Of a stretch of DNA of 64,000 nt, positions 43,461 through 52,525 are shown one piece after another. The notes under the pieces are model-generated. The model saw nothing but the letters and a program-made list of their open reading frames with translations, did not search any database and had not been told where the DNA came from. Position 1 is the stretch's first letter. Each line of letters begins with the position of its first letter. The stretch is taken from assembly GCF_029961155.1 (NCBI RefSeq), contig NZ_JASBRH010000018.1:1-64000 (forward strand), in the 5' to 3' direction. The DNA comes from Pontibacterium granulatum (lineage in GTDB: Bacteria > Pseudomonadota > Gammaproteobacteria > Pseudomonadales > Balneatricaceae). Position numbers and translations under genes: made by a program.

Positions 43461-44420
43461 TCAGAGGATCAAGTGGTTAAAGCTAAATCCTCCAATCACC
43501 GCCATGCTGAAGATTACGGCCAGGAATGCTATCAGTAGCGGCCAGTAGAACAGGCGCTTCAACATAATCACTTCCGGCAGGCTGGCGCCGCCACTGCCGA
43601 TCACCAGGGCGATAATCGCGCCCATACTCACACCTTTTGCTGCAAATGAGCCAACCAGTGGCAGCAGGGCAGTTACACGGATATACAGCGGAATACCAAT
43701 TAGGGCAGCGGCTGGTACGGCCGCAGGGTTATCTGCGCTGGCTACTTCAGCGAAAAAATCCGCCGGTACAAAGCCATGTACGAACGCGCCGATCAGCATT
43801 GCAACCACCATGTACGGCAGCATGGAGCGGAACAGAGACCAGCTCTCTTCCCAGGCTTTTGCCCAGATCGTTGGCTCTTTAGGTTCCGGGGTGCCGCAGC
43901 AGGAGGTGGATTCGCTGCTGTCGCTTTCAGCACTACAGCCAGTGCTGCAGCCGGATGGTTTGTTGGTCAGCATCTCCTGTTTGAGATAGCGTTCAAAGCC
44001 AAAATGCTGCAGCAAGACGCCTGCGATGATGGAGGCGGTCAGTGCGAGTCCTGCATACCAGAGGGTGACGTTCAAACCCAGAACCGGAATGAAGAGGGCG
44101 ATCACAATCGGATTGAGCAGGGGCGACGTGAACAGGAAGGTCATGGTTGGTCCGAAACCTGCGCGTGCCTTCAGCAAGCCGATCAGCATCGGGATGGTGG
44201 AGCAGCTACAAAACGGGGTAACTGCGCCTAGCCCTGCGGCCATCAGGTAGCCGCGGCCTTTACGGGCACCCAGCAAGCGTTGGATCTTTTCTGCAGGCAG
44301 CTTCTGGTTGATCAGGCCTACCGCGAAACTGATCACCAGGAACAGCACGGTCAGTTCGAGAAATAGCTGAACGAACATCTCGGCGCTGTCGATCAGCATC
44401 TGCTGGGTTTGTGGGCTCAT
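43461..44420 (-). CDS. YraQ/ArsP-type permease with Cys-rich loop
   Basis: A 319-residue, eight-helix permease (former DUF318). The family motif TPFCSCSTIPMLIGLL is present, as is the GAFVHGFVP segment. A cytoplasmic loop (about residues 155-180) is rich in Cys and Ser (GCSTGCSAESDSS, then TSCCG). ArsP members export organoarsenicals, while other members have unknown thiol or metal roles. Two palindromes just upstream (44441, 44516) suggest control by an ArsR-like repressor, but no such gene is in the window. Confidence 0.78.
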   Translation of the reverse strand: MSPQTQQMLIDSAEMFVQLFLELTVLFLVISFAVGLINQKLPAEKIQRLLGARKGRGYLMAAGLGAVTPFCSCSTIPMLIGLLKARAGFGPTMTFLFTSPLLNPIVIALFIPVLGLNVTLWYAGLALTASIIAGVLLQHFGFERYLKQEMLTNKPSGCSTGCSAESDSSESTSCCGTPEPKEPTIWAKAWEESWSLFRSMLPYMVVAMLIGAFVHGFVPADFFAEVASADNPAAVPAAALIGIPLYIRVTALLPLVGSFAAKGVSMGAIIALVIGSGGASLPEVIMLKRLFYWPLLIAFLAVIFSMAVIGGFSFNHLIL

Positions 44421-44440
44421 AGGTGAATCTCTCTCTTTAA

Positions 44441-44531
44441 TTCCATAAATATGGAAATATTTGGTTAAAAAAGAGCGACCAGGAAACGGTCGCAGATGGA
44501 TTTATATATTCATAATTCCATATGTATGGAA
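44441..44531. promoter_or_regulatory. Twin TTCCATA-N2-TATGGAA operators upstream of the permease
   Basis: TTCCATAAATATGGAA (44441-44456) and TTCCATATGTATGGAA (44516-44531) are near-identical 16-bp palindromes 75 bp apart. The first ends 20 bp from the permease start codon. Size and symmetry fit a winged-helix dimer such as ArsR/SmtB. Confidence 0.7.
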
Positions 44532-44616
44532 GTATGTTTGCATAAGCTCAGGTAGGAGGTCAATAAATTTCTATAAAGTTAGAAATAACGATTGTAGTCA
44601 GCGGGTGGGCGGGCAC

Positions 44617-44644
44617 AAAAAAGCCAGCGAAATGTCGCTGGCTT
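44617..44644 (-). terminator. Distal terminator for the gbcA transcript
   Basis: On the minus strand AAGCCAGCG-ACATTT-CGCTGGCTT is followed by TTTTTTG. It lies about 450 bp beyond the gbcA stop, so the gbcA mRNA would carry a long 3' untranslated region. Confidence 0.75.
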
Positions 44645-45093
44645 GCCATGCTCCGTGCTGATTTGGAGAGACACCGGGTCAAAGCTCAGGTGGTAGCCGT
44701 TGAGTCAGCCGATTGACCGGCTACGCCCCAAGGCCTGATAAAAGGCACGCTCTGGAGTCAGTTTTGTCTGTCCGTGTCAGCAAAGAGTGCCGCAGCTGTG
44801 TGGGAGTGTGCTGCGGCCAGGCGGAATCATGGAACCTTCGAATAAGTCCAAGACTTTCTCTGCGGTCGATAAAACAGCCTAATGCGCGAAAGGTAGCGCA
44901 GCGGAATGACTGGTCCTTTCCAAGCTGCCTGACAAAGCAGCAGGCTGTTTTAGCGTCCGCCCTACGGGGCTTTAAGGGCAATCCGATATCTGTGTTAGCG
45001 ATTTTCGCCAGGCAACCAGCATGCCTGTAATCGCTGCCTTGATCTCGAATCGCCCTTAAAGCCAGAGTCGTTTTGGACTTGCTCGCAGGTTCC
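44645..45093. other. Structured, apparently non-coding region downstream of gbcA
   Basis: No convincing gene. The region holds several palindromes: GTAGCCG/CGGCTAC (44693-44724), and a nested element at 44968-45063. In the nested element 12-bp arms GGCTTTAAGGGC/GCCCTTAAAGCC enclose AGCGATT/AATCGCT and CAGGC/GCCTG. On the minus strand this would lie in the gbcA 3' UTR and could be a 3'-derived small RNA. Confidence 0.45.
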
Positions 45094-46365
45094 TTAACCC
45101 TTCAGGTTTTTCTGAACGGTTTCAGAGTACCACTCCATGAAGTTGACGATACCGAACTCGAAGGTCTCGGAGTATGGACCTGGCTCGTAGCCGATGGAGT
45201 TGATACCCAGCTGGTTCTCTTCACCCAGGATACGGTCCTGATCGTTGGTTGCATCCCAAACCTCACGCAGACGTGCTGGATCGTAATCAACACCTTCAAC
45301 CGCGTCTTTGTGTACGAACCACTTGGTGGTTACGATCGATTCCTGAGCGGAGATCGGCAGTACACGGAACACGATGAAGTGGTCAGACTGCATGTGGTTC
45401 CAGGAGTTCGGCAGGTGCAGGATACGCATGGAGCCCAGACTTGGGTTCTTGATGCGGCCGAGCATTTTCTTACAACCGGCTTCGCCGTCCAGGGTCATTA
45501 CCTTGGTGCCTTTTTTCAGTGGCATACGAACGATACGGTTACGCAGGCCCGGGCCGTAGCTGCGGTGTTCGTGAGGAATGCCTTCCGCATCCCATTCTGC
45601 AGCCTGTGCCGCGCAGTGCTCTTTGAACTCGTCAGACGCACGTGGATCGTTGGTGTCGTCCCATTCCAGCAGCGTGTTCAGCAGTTCCGGGTGGTTACCG
45701 GCACAGTGGTAGCACTCACGGTTGTTCTCGATAACGAGTTTCCAGTTGGCTTTCTCGTACATGTTGGATTCCACCGCCAGTTTGGTGTTCTCCACATCGT
45801 ACGGTTCCATGTACTCTTCCAGGGTCGCCAGGAACTCGTCGAAATCGCCTTCTGGCTCGTTTTTGCCCAGGCTGACGAAGATGAAACCGCCCGCGGTCTT
45901 GGTGTGTGCTTTCTTCAGACCGTGCTTCTTCATGTCGAAGGCATCGCCCATCTCGGTGCCTGCGAACAGCAGGTTGCCTTTCAGGTCGTAGGTCCACTGG
46001 TGGTATGGGCATACCAGATTCGCTACTTTGCCGCGGTGTTCAGTACAGATGCGGGAACCACGGTGGCGACAGGTGTTGTGGAACGCCTGAACGCCGCCGT
46101 CTGCGTCACGTACAACCAGGACCGGGTTCTGGCCGATCTCAACGGTGAAGTAGTCGCCTTTGTTTGGCACTTCACTGGTCATACCTACGAACAGCCACTC
46201 TTTCTGGAAGACTTCTTCCATGTCGATGCGGAACATCTGTGGATCGTTGTACAGCGGCGCTGGCAGAGAGTAGTTAGCCGGACGCTCTTCAAGCATCTTT
46301 GCCATCTCTTCGCGCGCATCTTCGATGGTCGCGTTACGGGTGTTGAGCAGATCGTTCTGGTTCAT
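45094..46365 (-). CDS. gbcA: Glycine betaine monooxygenase, Rieske oxygenase subunit
   Basis: A 423-residue Rieske non-heme iron oxygenase that demethylates glycine betaine to dimethylglycine and formaldehyde. [2Fe-2S] ligands are Cys99, His101, Cys119 and His122. The catalytic iron is held by His220, His225 (NNRECYHCAGNHPEL) and an Asp in TNDQDR (375/377). Length and motifs match GbcA of Pseudomonas. It is divergent from its reductase gene gbcB, with a 300-bp shared regulatory region containing a TGTCG box. Electrons come from GbcB. Confidence 0.92.
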   Translation of the reverse strand: MNQNDLLNTRNATIEDAREEMAKMLEERPANYSLPAPLYNDPQMFRIDMEEVFQKEWLFVGMTSEVPNKGDYFTVEIGQNPVLVVRDADGGVQAFHNTCRHRGSRICTEHRGKVANLVCPYHQWTYDLKGNLLFAGTEMGDAFDMKKHGLKKAHTKTAGGFIFVSLGKNEPEGDFDEFLATLEEYMEPYDVENTKLAVESNMYEKANWKLVIENNRECYHCAGNHPELLNTLLEWDDTNDPRASDEFKEHCAAQAAEWDAEGIPHEHRSYGPGLRNRIVRMPLKKGTKVMTLDGEAGCKKMLGRIKNPSLGSMRILHLPNSWNHMQSDHFIVFRVLPISAQESIVTTKWFVHKDAVEGVDYDPARLREVWDATNDQDRILGEENQLGINSIGYEPGPYSETFEFGIVNFMEWYSETVQKNLKG

Positions 46366-46580
46366 TGTCTGTTGGTCCTCACCAAAAGCACCGCGGTGCT
46401 ATTTGTTAGATCTATCCATGGTCTTTGGGGTTATTCCCCTACGACCTGTGTTGTTTTTGTTGATGGAGCTATGCTCGCTCAAGAAAGGACCTTGAGAATG
46501 ACCATTCGCGACATGCTGGTGTACATAAATCGACCTCCAGACTGCATGGTTATAGGGAATGGTCGCAATGAGCAACTTCT

Positions 46581-46595
46581 TGTCGTTGGTGGTTA
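46581..46595 (+). promoter_or_regulatory. TGTCG box in the gbcA-gbcB regulatory region
   Basis: TGTCGTTGGTGGTTA fits TGTCGYTNNNRGTYA. A partial GGTCG half site lies 20 bp upstream (46561). It is 70 bp before gbcB and is a candidate GbdR site. The rest of the 300-bp gap shows no other clear motif. Confidence 0.55.
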
Positions 46596-46665
46596 ACTAG
46601 GTCGAAAGTTCTGGAAGGACAATGGCTGAAAAGGTGAATGATCCACCCCGAATGAGAGAATAACT

Positions 46666-47793
46666 ATGACCAATTCAGTTCCAGTGGTTGTCAACAATGA
46701 CAGTTTTGCGCCAGTTAACACACAGACTTGGGTAAATGGTCGCCACAATGTTCGCTGTGTAAAAGTAATCGAAGAAACCTGGGATGTACGTACCTTCTGC
46801 TTTATGTCTGAGCAGCCGGTGATGTACTTCTTCAAGCCGGGCCAGTTTGTAACGCTGGAACTTGAGATCGAAGGTAAGCAGGTGATGCGTTCGTACACGA
46901 TCTCCAGCTCACCATCTGTGCCTTACAGCTTCTCGATTACTGTTAAGCGTGCACCGGGTGGTCTGGTATCTAACTGGCTGCACGACAACATGGTCGAAGG
47001 TAGCGAGTTGGCTGTACACGGACCAGTGGGCCAGTTCAACTGCATCGACTTCCCGGCAGAGAAAGTATTGTTGCTGTCTGGTGGTGTAGGTATTACCCCG
47101 GTAATGTCGATGGCGCGCTGGTGGTTCGACACCAATGGCGACGTAGATATGGTGTTTGTGCACAGTGCACGTACGCCGCGTGACATCGTTTACGCACGTG
47201 AGCTGGATCACATGGCGTCGCGAATCAACAACTTCAGCCTGAACCTGATCTGTGAGCGCATCGAAAACGGTCAGGCGTGGCACGGTTACCGTGGTTACCT
47301 GGATGCGGCGAAGTTGGAGATGATGGCACCAGACTTTATGGAGCGTGAGGTGTTCTGCTGTGGCCCAACGCCATATATGAACGCTGTGAAGAAGCTGCTG
47401 GAAAGCAAAGGCTTCGATATGTCCCGCTACCACGAAGAGTCCTTCGGTGAAGCACCAAGTGGCGTAGTTGAAGATGCACTGGAGCAGGCTGAAACTGCTC
47501 AGGCGGAAGCGGATGCAATTACCCAGGCTGATATGGTGCGTGTAGAATTCACCAATAACGGCAAGAGCGTTCAGGTGGCACCGGGCGAAACCCTGCATGC
47601 GGCGGCAGCTAAGCTGGATCTGAATATCCCGAAAGCCTGCGGTATGGGTATCTGCGGTACCTGTAAGGTGTTGGTGAAAGAGGGTGAAGCCACCATGGAA
47701 CACAACGGCGGTATCACTGATGACGATGTCGAAGCGGGTTACGTGCTGTCTTGCTGTAGTGTGCCGAAGACCGATGTCGTCGTAGAGTACTAA
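46666..47793 (+). CDS. gbcB: Glycine betaine monooxygenase, reductase subunit
   Basis: A 375-residue ferredoxin-reductase-type protein. The N-terminal FAD domain has the VMRSYTISSSPS motif and the NAD domain has LLSGGVGITPVMSM and CCGPTPYMNAV. A linker follows, then a C-terminal plant-type [2Fe-2S] domain (KACGMGICGTCKVLV ... LSCC). It passes NADH electrons to GbcA. It might also serve the second Rieske oxygenase (36490), which lacks a reductase neighbour. It is followed 41 bp downstream by a cNMP-CBS protein gene. Confidence 0.92.
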   Translation: MTNSVPVVVNNDSFAPVNTQTWVNGRHNVRCVKVIEETWDVRTFCFMSEQPVMYFFKPGQFVTLELEIEGKQVMRSYTISSSPSVPYSFSITVKRAPGGLVSNWLHDNMVEGSELAVHGPVGQFNCIDFPAEKVLLLSGGVGITPVMSMARWWFDTNGDVDMVFVHSARTPRDIVYARELDHMASRINNFSLNLICERIENGQAWHGYRGYLDAAKLEMMAPDFMEREVFCCGPTPYMNAVKKLLESKGFDMSRYHEESFGEAPSGVVEDALEQAETAQAEADAITQADMVRVEFTNNGKSVQVAPGETLHAAAAKLDLNIPKACGMGICGTCKVLVKEGEATMEHNGGITDDDVEAGYVLSCCSVPKTDVVVEY

Positions 47794-47834
47794 TCTTTAG
47801 GAAAGCAGCCCCGCTGTCTTTTATGTGAGGTGGA

Positions 47835-49721
47835 ATGGAAGCAGAACAGATCGAGATTGCCGGATTTCTTCGGCAGTATCCGCCCTTTAGTCGGTTGCCA
47901 GAGCAAACGGTTAACTATGTCGCAACGCAGATTGAGATCTCCTATTACCGGGCAGATACCGATGTGTATTGCTTTGGTGATGAGATTCATGACCTGTGTG
48001 TGGTCCGCAGCGGTTCGGTGGAAATATACCGTCGTAACGGCAAGCTCTACAACCGGCTGAGTGAAGGGGATCTGTTTGGGCAACTGGGGATGTTGATGGG
48101 AAACCGGGTGCGCCTGCCTGCGCGCACCATGGAGGATTCCCTGATCTACTTCATCCCTGAAACGGTCTTTACCGAGCTGTGTGATCAGTTTGACGAGTTC
48201 GCCTATTTCGTAGAGATGGACGATAACGGCGGGCTGAGTCACGCGGTTTCCAGCAAAAAAGACAGCAACGATCTGCTGGGCTCCAAGGTTACCAAGCTCA
48301 TCTCCCGCGAGCCGGTAACCATTGATGCTGGATCGACCATTCGTCAGGCAGCTCAGAAAATGACCCAGGAGTCGGTATCCTCCCTGTTGATTATGGAGGA
48401 GGTAGCTGATGTTGAGGACTCAGGGGATATTCGGCGGGCCCTGGCCGGTATTCTGACTGATCGTGATCTGCGTACGCGCGTTGTTGCAACCGGTGCTGAT
48501 CTGGACGGTTCAGTAACCGATGTAATGACCCGCAATCCAGTGACACTGGATGACGATGCCTACGCCTTTGAAGCGTTGCTCACGATGCTTCGCTTTAATC
48601 TTCATCACCTGCCTATTCTGGAGAATCGCCGTCCTATCGGGGTGCTCGCCACGTCCGACATTGTACGTTACGAATCCCAGAACAGCCTGTATATGGGTGG
48701 GACGATTTTACGTCAGAGCAGTGTTGAAGAGCTGGCGCGGGTCGCGACCGAAGTGAAATCCTGTTTTGTGCGCATGGTGCATGAAGATGCTAACTCCCAC
48801 ATGATCGGCAGCGCGATGTCGGTGATTGGGCGTGCATTTAAGCAGCGGTTGTTGGAGCTTGCAGAAGAACAGCTGGGCAAACCGCCGGTGCCGTACTGTT
48901 TTCTGGCGCTGGGCTCCATGGCACGTGACGAACAGTTGGTGGTAACCGACCAGGACAACGCGCTGATTCTGGATAACAGCTACGATCGGGAACAACACGG
49001 TGAATACTTTGAAGGGCTTGCCAAGTTTGTCAGTGACGGCCTTGATGCGTGTGGTTACACCTACTGTACTGGCCTGATTATGGCCACCAATCCTCGCTGG
49101 CGTAAAACGCGCCGCGAGTGGGAAGAATGTTTCTCCGAATGGATCGATAATCCTGATCCGGAAGCATTGCTCAACAGTTCCATCTTCTTTGACCTTGACG
49201 GTGTATACGGCAAAACCGAGTGGGCAGAACAGCTCAACGCCTTTGTTGTTCGTCGTTGCGGTCAGTCACCCCGGTTCCTTGCCTGCCTTGCGCGTAATGC
49301 GCTTAATCGCACACCGCCGCTAGGTTTCTTTAAGGGCTTTGTGATGGAACAGGATGGCAAGCACCGTAAATCCATTAATCTAAAGCGCCGCGGAACGGCG
49401 CCGCTGGCTGATTTGGTGCGCGTCCACGCGTTAGCAGTGGGGTCGACCGCACGCAACTCTTTCGAGCGTCTGGATGACATTATCAAGGCTGGCATTTTGC
49501 CGGCGGATCGAGGTACAGACCTGCGTGATGCGCTGGAGTTTATCTCCATGGTGCGAATTCGCCACCAGGCCTTGGAGCTGGAAGCAGGTAATGAGCCGGA
49601 CAATAACATCGAGCCGGACAACATCTCTGACTTCGAGCGCCGCAATCTTAAAGAAGCCTTTATGGTGCTGAGCAATGCCCAGCGCTTCCTGAAATTCCGT
49701 TATCCATTTACGCGGAAGTAG
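47835..49721 (+). CDS. cNMP-binding / CBS / DUF294 nucleotidyltransferase-like protein
   Basis: A 628-residue multidomain signalling protein. Residues ~10-135 form a cyclic-nucleotide-binding domain (YCFGDEIHDLCVVRSGSVEIY, GDLFGQLGML). Residues ~150-285 hold two CBS domains (PVTIDAGSTIRQAAQKM; VTDVMTRNPVTLDDDAYAF). Then come a nucleotidyltransferase core (GSMARDEQLVVTDQDNAL, the G-S-x9-D-x-D pattern) and DUF294_C. Such proteins, paired with a DnaQ-like exonuclease, often accompany acetate/solute transport genes in marine gammaproteobacteria. Here they follow gbcB and may be co-transcribed. Biochemical role unknown. Confidence 0.82.
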   Translation: MEAEQIEIAGFLRQYPPFSRLPEQTVNYVATQIEISYYRADTDVYCFGDEIHDLCVVRSGSVEIYRRNGKLYNRLSEGDLFGQLGMLMGNRVRLPARTMEDSLIYFIPETVFTELCDQFDEFAYFVEMDDNGGLSHAVSSKKDSNDLLGSKVTKLISREPVTIDAGSTIRQAAQKMTQESVSSLLIMEEVADVEDSGDIRRALAGILTDRDLRTRVVATGADLDGSVTDVMTRNPVTLDDDAYAFEALLTMLRFNLHHLPILENRRPIGVLATSDIVRYESQNSLYMGGTILRQSSVEELARVATEVKSCFVRMVHEDANSHMIGSAMSVIGRAFKQRLLELAEEQLGKPPVPYCFLALGSMARDEQLVVTDQDNALILDNSYDREQHGEYFEGLAKFVSDGLDACGYTYCTGLIMATNPRWRKTRREWEECFSEWIDNPDPEALLNSSIFFDLDGVYGKTEWAEQLNAFVVRRCGQSPRFLACLARNALNRTPPLGFFKGFVMEQDGKHRKSINLKRRGTAPLADLVRVHALAVGSTARNSFERLDDIIKAGILPADRGTDLRDALEFISMVRIRHQALELEAGNEPDNNIEPDNISDFERRNLKEAFMVLSNAQRFLKFRYPFTRK

Positions 49722-49723
49722 TG

Positions 49724-50440
49724 ATGGCGGATTTGAATACCCTGGCTGTTTCCGATTGGTCTGCGCTCTTTAGAGAGCAGTCGCTAATCTGTGAGGACGA
49801 GCGCTTGCAGCTTTTTTACGCTGCGGGTTGTCCGGCCGCAGATACCCCATTATCAGAGGTGCCCTTTGTGGCACTGGACTTCGAAACGACCGGTTTGAAT
49901 GCTGATGTAGACGAGATTGTCAGCATTGGTTTGGTGCCGTTTGATCTGCAGCGTATCCGTGTGCGTGAAGCCAAGCATTGGCTATTGAAACCCCGGCAGG
50001 AGTTGCATGAGCAGTCGGTGGTGATTCATGGCATAACTCACTCTGATGTAGATGATGCGCCAGACTTGAATGCAGTGCTGGGGCCGCTGTTGGAAGCGCT
50101 GTCCGGTCGGGTCGTTGTGGCGCATTACCGTTACATTGAGCGTGAGTTTCTGGATGCGAATGTGCAGCGACGGATCGGGGAGGGGGTTCAGTTCCCGATT
50201 GTCGATACCATGGAGCTGGAAGCGGCCCTGTATCGTAAACGCTTTACGGTATTCTGCAGCAAGTTGATGGGGCGAAAACCGACTTCAATTCGTCTTGCGG
50301 ATAGTCGCGCTCGTTATGGTCTGCCGCACTATGCATCCCATGATGCCTTGGTTGATGCAATTGCTACGGCCGAGTTATTGCAGGCCCAGATCCGTCATCG
50401 CTATAGCGATGACACGCCGATCAAAGAACTCTGGATCTGA
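49724..50440 (+). CDS. DnaQ-like 3'-5' exonuclease
   Basis: A 238-residue DEDDh exonuclease. ExoI is FVALDFETTGLNADVDEIVSIG (Asp-x-Glu), ExoII VVAHYRYIEREFLD, and ExoIII LPHYASHDALVDAIATAEL with the His-x4-Asp pattern. The ATG at 49724 lies 2 bp after the upstream stop, implying coupling to the DUF294 protein. It is a stand-alone exonuclease, not a Pol III epsilon subunit with a long C-terminus. Its target may be RNA or DNA; its physiological role with the CBS protein is not known. Confidence 0.88.
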   Translation: MADLNTLAVSDWSALFREQSLICEDERLQLFYAAGCPAADTPLSEVPFVALDFETTGLNADVDEIVSIGLVPFDLQRIRVREAKHWLLKPRQELHEQSVVIHGITHSDVDDAPDLNAVLGPLLEALSGRVVVAHYRYIEREFLDANVQRRIGEGVQFPIVDTMELEAALYRKRFTVFCSKLMGRKPTSIRLADSRARYGLPHYASHDALVDAIATAELLQAQIRHRYSDDTPIKELWI

Positions 50441-50443
50441 CGA

Positions 50444-50839
50444 TTACTCTTTGTCGAAGCTGTCGACGATAATGGCGCCCATTGATGCGGGCATGCTGAT
50501 AACGATCAGTCTTTTCAGTGCTGTGAGCGGGTCAGATAGGAGCGGAAATTTGTTGAGCGCCAGTAGAACGAGGGCGACAACAATGCCTGCAATCAGATAG
50601 GCGATGCCGATACGGAAGAGAAAGACGGGGATACGGTAGCGGATATTGCCCTGGAAAACACTCTCGTAAGCGAAAAAGCCCAGGAAAAACACCGACAACA
50701 GAAACAGTAACAATAGATTTGTTAGTGGCAGTGTTTCACCCAGTTTCCAGGCTTCTTCTGAAAACGATATTGGTACAGCCAGTGCAAATGCACCGATCAT
50801 CACCTGGCTGGCGTCTTCCAGATTAAAACTGATCTTCAT
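50444..50839 (-). CDS. DUF2391-type integral membrane protein
   Basis: A 131-residue protein with four hydrophobic segments ([69 protein letters not shown]). This fits the small DUF2391 membrane family. The ATG at 50839 ([11 protein letters not shown]) is used; the upstream start adds 15 residues without support. Function unknown. It converges with the exonuclease gene, with stops three bases apart. Confidence 0.65.
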   Translation of the reverse strand: MKISFNLEDASQVMIGAFALAVPISFSEEAWKLGETLPLTNLLLLFLLSVFFLGFFAYESVFQGNIRYRIPVFLFRIGIAYLIAGIVVALVLLALNKFPLLSDPLTALKRLIVISMPASMGAIIVDSFDKE

Positions 50840-51006
50840 CCTGATTCCGATTTTTCTGCCTTGGGTATTCAGCGTAGTTGCCAAATGTCCATTCTACCTG
50901 GCAGAGGTGGCCGGGCCGGAATAGAGGTCCCAGTCGGGTCAGGTCAATTCCGTCTGAGGGCGGGGGATCGCCAGCCCCGTTGCCCTCCTTTGAATTGACT
51001 GTGCAA

Positions 51007-52443
51007 TCAGGAAGCCAGGCAGATAGCACGGCCATGATCGTGAACCTCTACCAGGGCTTTGTGCAGGCTTTGCACGGCCTGGTCGTAATCAGACTCTTCA
51101 ATCGCCAGCTGCATATCAACCTGGCGCATAGATTGGTGAATGGCCAGGACGCTGATGCCACTGGCCGCAACGGAAGCAACCGCATCGGATAGGATGCCCG
51201 GGATTTGCATATCGCTGCCGATGGCGGAAACCAGGGCGAGTTTCTTCTGATTCAACTCTGCTTCAGGATACAATTCTTCCAGGGCCGCACGGATGCGTTT
51301 CACCGTTTTTAGGTTGGTAGCCAGATAGTGGGTCACCGTGTTGGCATTCATATCCTTGGCAACGATCTGTGCTTTGAAGCGCTTTATGGTTGCGAGGATC
51401 TCTCGGTCGTAGTTTGCGATGTTGCCCGCCATGTCCTGGTCAAACAGCTCAAGAGCGTACACACCTTTGCGCCCGGCAATGATCTCTACACAAGGGGTAT
51501 CACTCACGTAATCTCCCGTGATCAAGGTGCCGGTGTGTTCCGGTTCAAAGGTGTTTTTCACGCGCAGCGGTACTTCGTGCTGGCGCAGGCCTTTGGCGGC
51601 TTTGGGGTGGATCGCTTCCATACCCAGATTGGCAAGCTGGTCGGCTACATCGTAGTTGGTGCGGCCGATCGGCACGGCATTGTTCTCGCCCACGAGGCGC
51701 GGGTCGGCGCTGCTCAGGTGAAACTCTTTGTGGATGATTGCTTCCTTTGCCTGGCTGATAACGGTCATGCGGCTGAAAGTCATCTCGCTGTAGCCGCGAT
51801 CAAATGTGGACATCAGGCCGCTTTCGCTGTGGGCATAACCGGTTGCGATCGGCAGCTGGGTGCTCAAGTCGATCTTTTCGAGTGCATTAGAGATGCGTTG
51901 ATCCAACGTGATGTGTTGGTTGGTGTTCCAGCCGGTCAGGTCGAGAAAGACTGCGTTTACGCCATCGCGCTGCAGTAGCTTGGCCATATTCCAGGCGCTG
52001 TGTGCTTCGCCGATACTGGCCAGCATCTCACGGACTGTTGCAAGGTGGGCTTCCAGGCCAAAGTGGCCGTGGTTACACAGGCTGTGCAGGTCAGATAGGC
52101 AGTTGTGGGCTTCATTCAGGCGTTCGAAGATAAATGCATTGGCTTCGTCCAGAAGCGGTGTGCTGCCAAACAGCGTGCTGTTGATTGCTGCAAGTTCCGT
52201 TTTCAGAGCATCAAATGCATCGATCCAGCTGTTGTCTTCAATGCTGCTGGCGAACAGGCCGTAGATGCCGGGTTGGCCGCTCTTTTTGTGTTCCAGGAGT
52301 TTGTCGGTGATACCGCCGTAAGCGGACACAACGAAAATACGGTGATACAGCGACTCGTTGTGCTGGGGTTTGAAGATGATGTTGTCCCTGACCGAGCTAT
52401 AATCGGACATGGAGGTGCCGCCAATTTTTTCTACGGTATGCAT
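51007..52443 (-). CDS. ask: Ectoine-specific aspartokinase Ask_Ect
   Basis: A 478-residue aspartate kinase. The kinase motif VEKIGGTSMSDY is at the N-terminus, DRGYSEMTFSRM in the middle, and two ACT domains near the C-terminus (LALVSAIGSDMQIPG). Ask_Ect enzymes supply L-aspartyl phosphate for ectoine and are less feedback-inhibited than the housekeeping enzyme. It is the last gene of ectABCD-ask, separated from ectD by an 82-bp gap with a very strong GC hairpin. Confidence 0.9.
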   Translation of the reverse strand: MHTVEKIGGTSMSDYSSVRDNIIFKPQHNESLYHRIFVVSAYGGITDKLLEHKKSGQPGIYGLFASSIEDNSWIDAFDALKTELAAINSTLFGSTPLLDEANAFIFERLNEAHNCLSDLHSLCNHGHFGLEAHLATVREMLASIGEAHSAWNMAKLLQRDGVNAVFLDLTGWNTNQHITLDQRISNALEKIDLSTQLPIATGYAHSESGLMSTFDRGYSEMTFSRMTVISQAKEAIIHKEFHLSSADPRLVGENNAVPIGRTNYDVADQLANLGMEAIHPKAAKGLRQHEVPLRVKNTFEPEHTGTLITGDYVSDTPCVEIIAGRKGVYALELFDQDMAGNIANYDREILATIKRFKAQIVAKDMNANTVTHYLATNLKTVKRIRAALEELYPEAELNQKKLALVSAIGSDMQIPGILSDAVASVAASGISVLAIHQSMRQVDMQLAIEESDYDQAVQSLHKALVEVHDHGRAICLAS

Positions 52444-52476
52444 AGTAAGAGTTTGTCGGTTTAATTAGATTCAGTT

Positions 52477-52500
52477 GCCGGCGCCTTGGGCGGCGCCGGC
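52477..52500 (-). other. GC hairpin between ectD and ask
   Basis: GCCGGCGCC/GGCGCCGGC is a perfect 9-bp stem with a 6-nt loop in the ectD-ask gap and no T run. It may act as an attenuator or mRNA-stability element that lowers ask expression relative to ectABCD. Confidence 0.55.
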
Positions 52501-52525
52501 GTTTCGCGGTGCTTTAGACGTGTCG

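Noticed and set aside
44968-45063. Integron attC site (nested imperfect hairpin)
   Set aside because: The ends do not show the RYYYAAC/GTTRRRY core sites and there is no integrase or cassette array.
45073-46596. A 507-codon open frame antisense to gbcA
   Set aside because: gbcA on the minus strand has complete Rieske and iron-site motifs. The opposite frame has only low-complexity Val/Phe/Gln-rich text.
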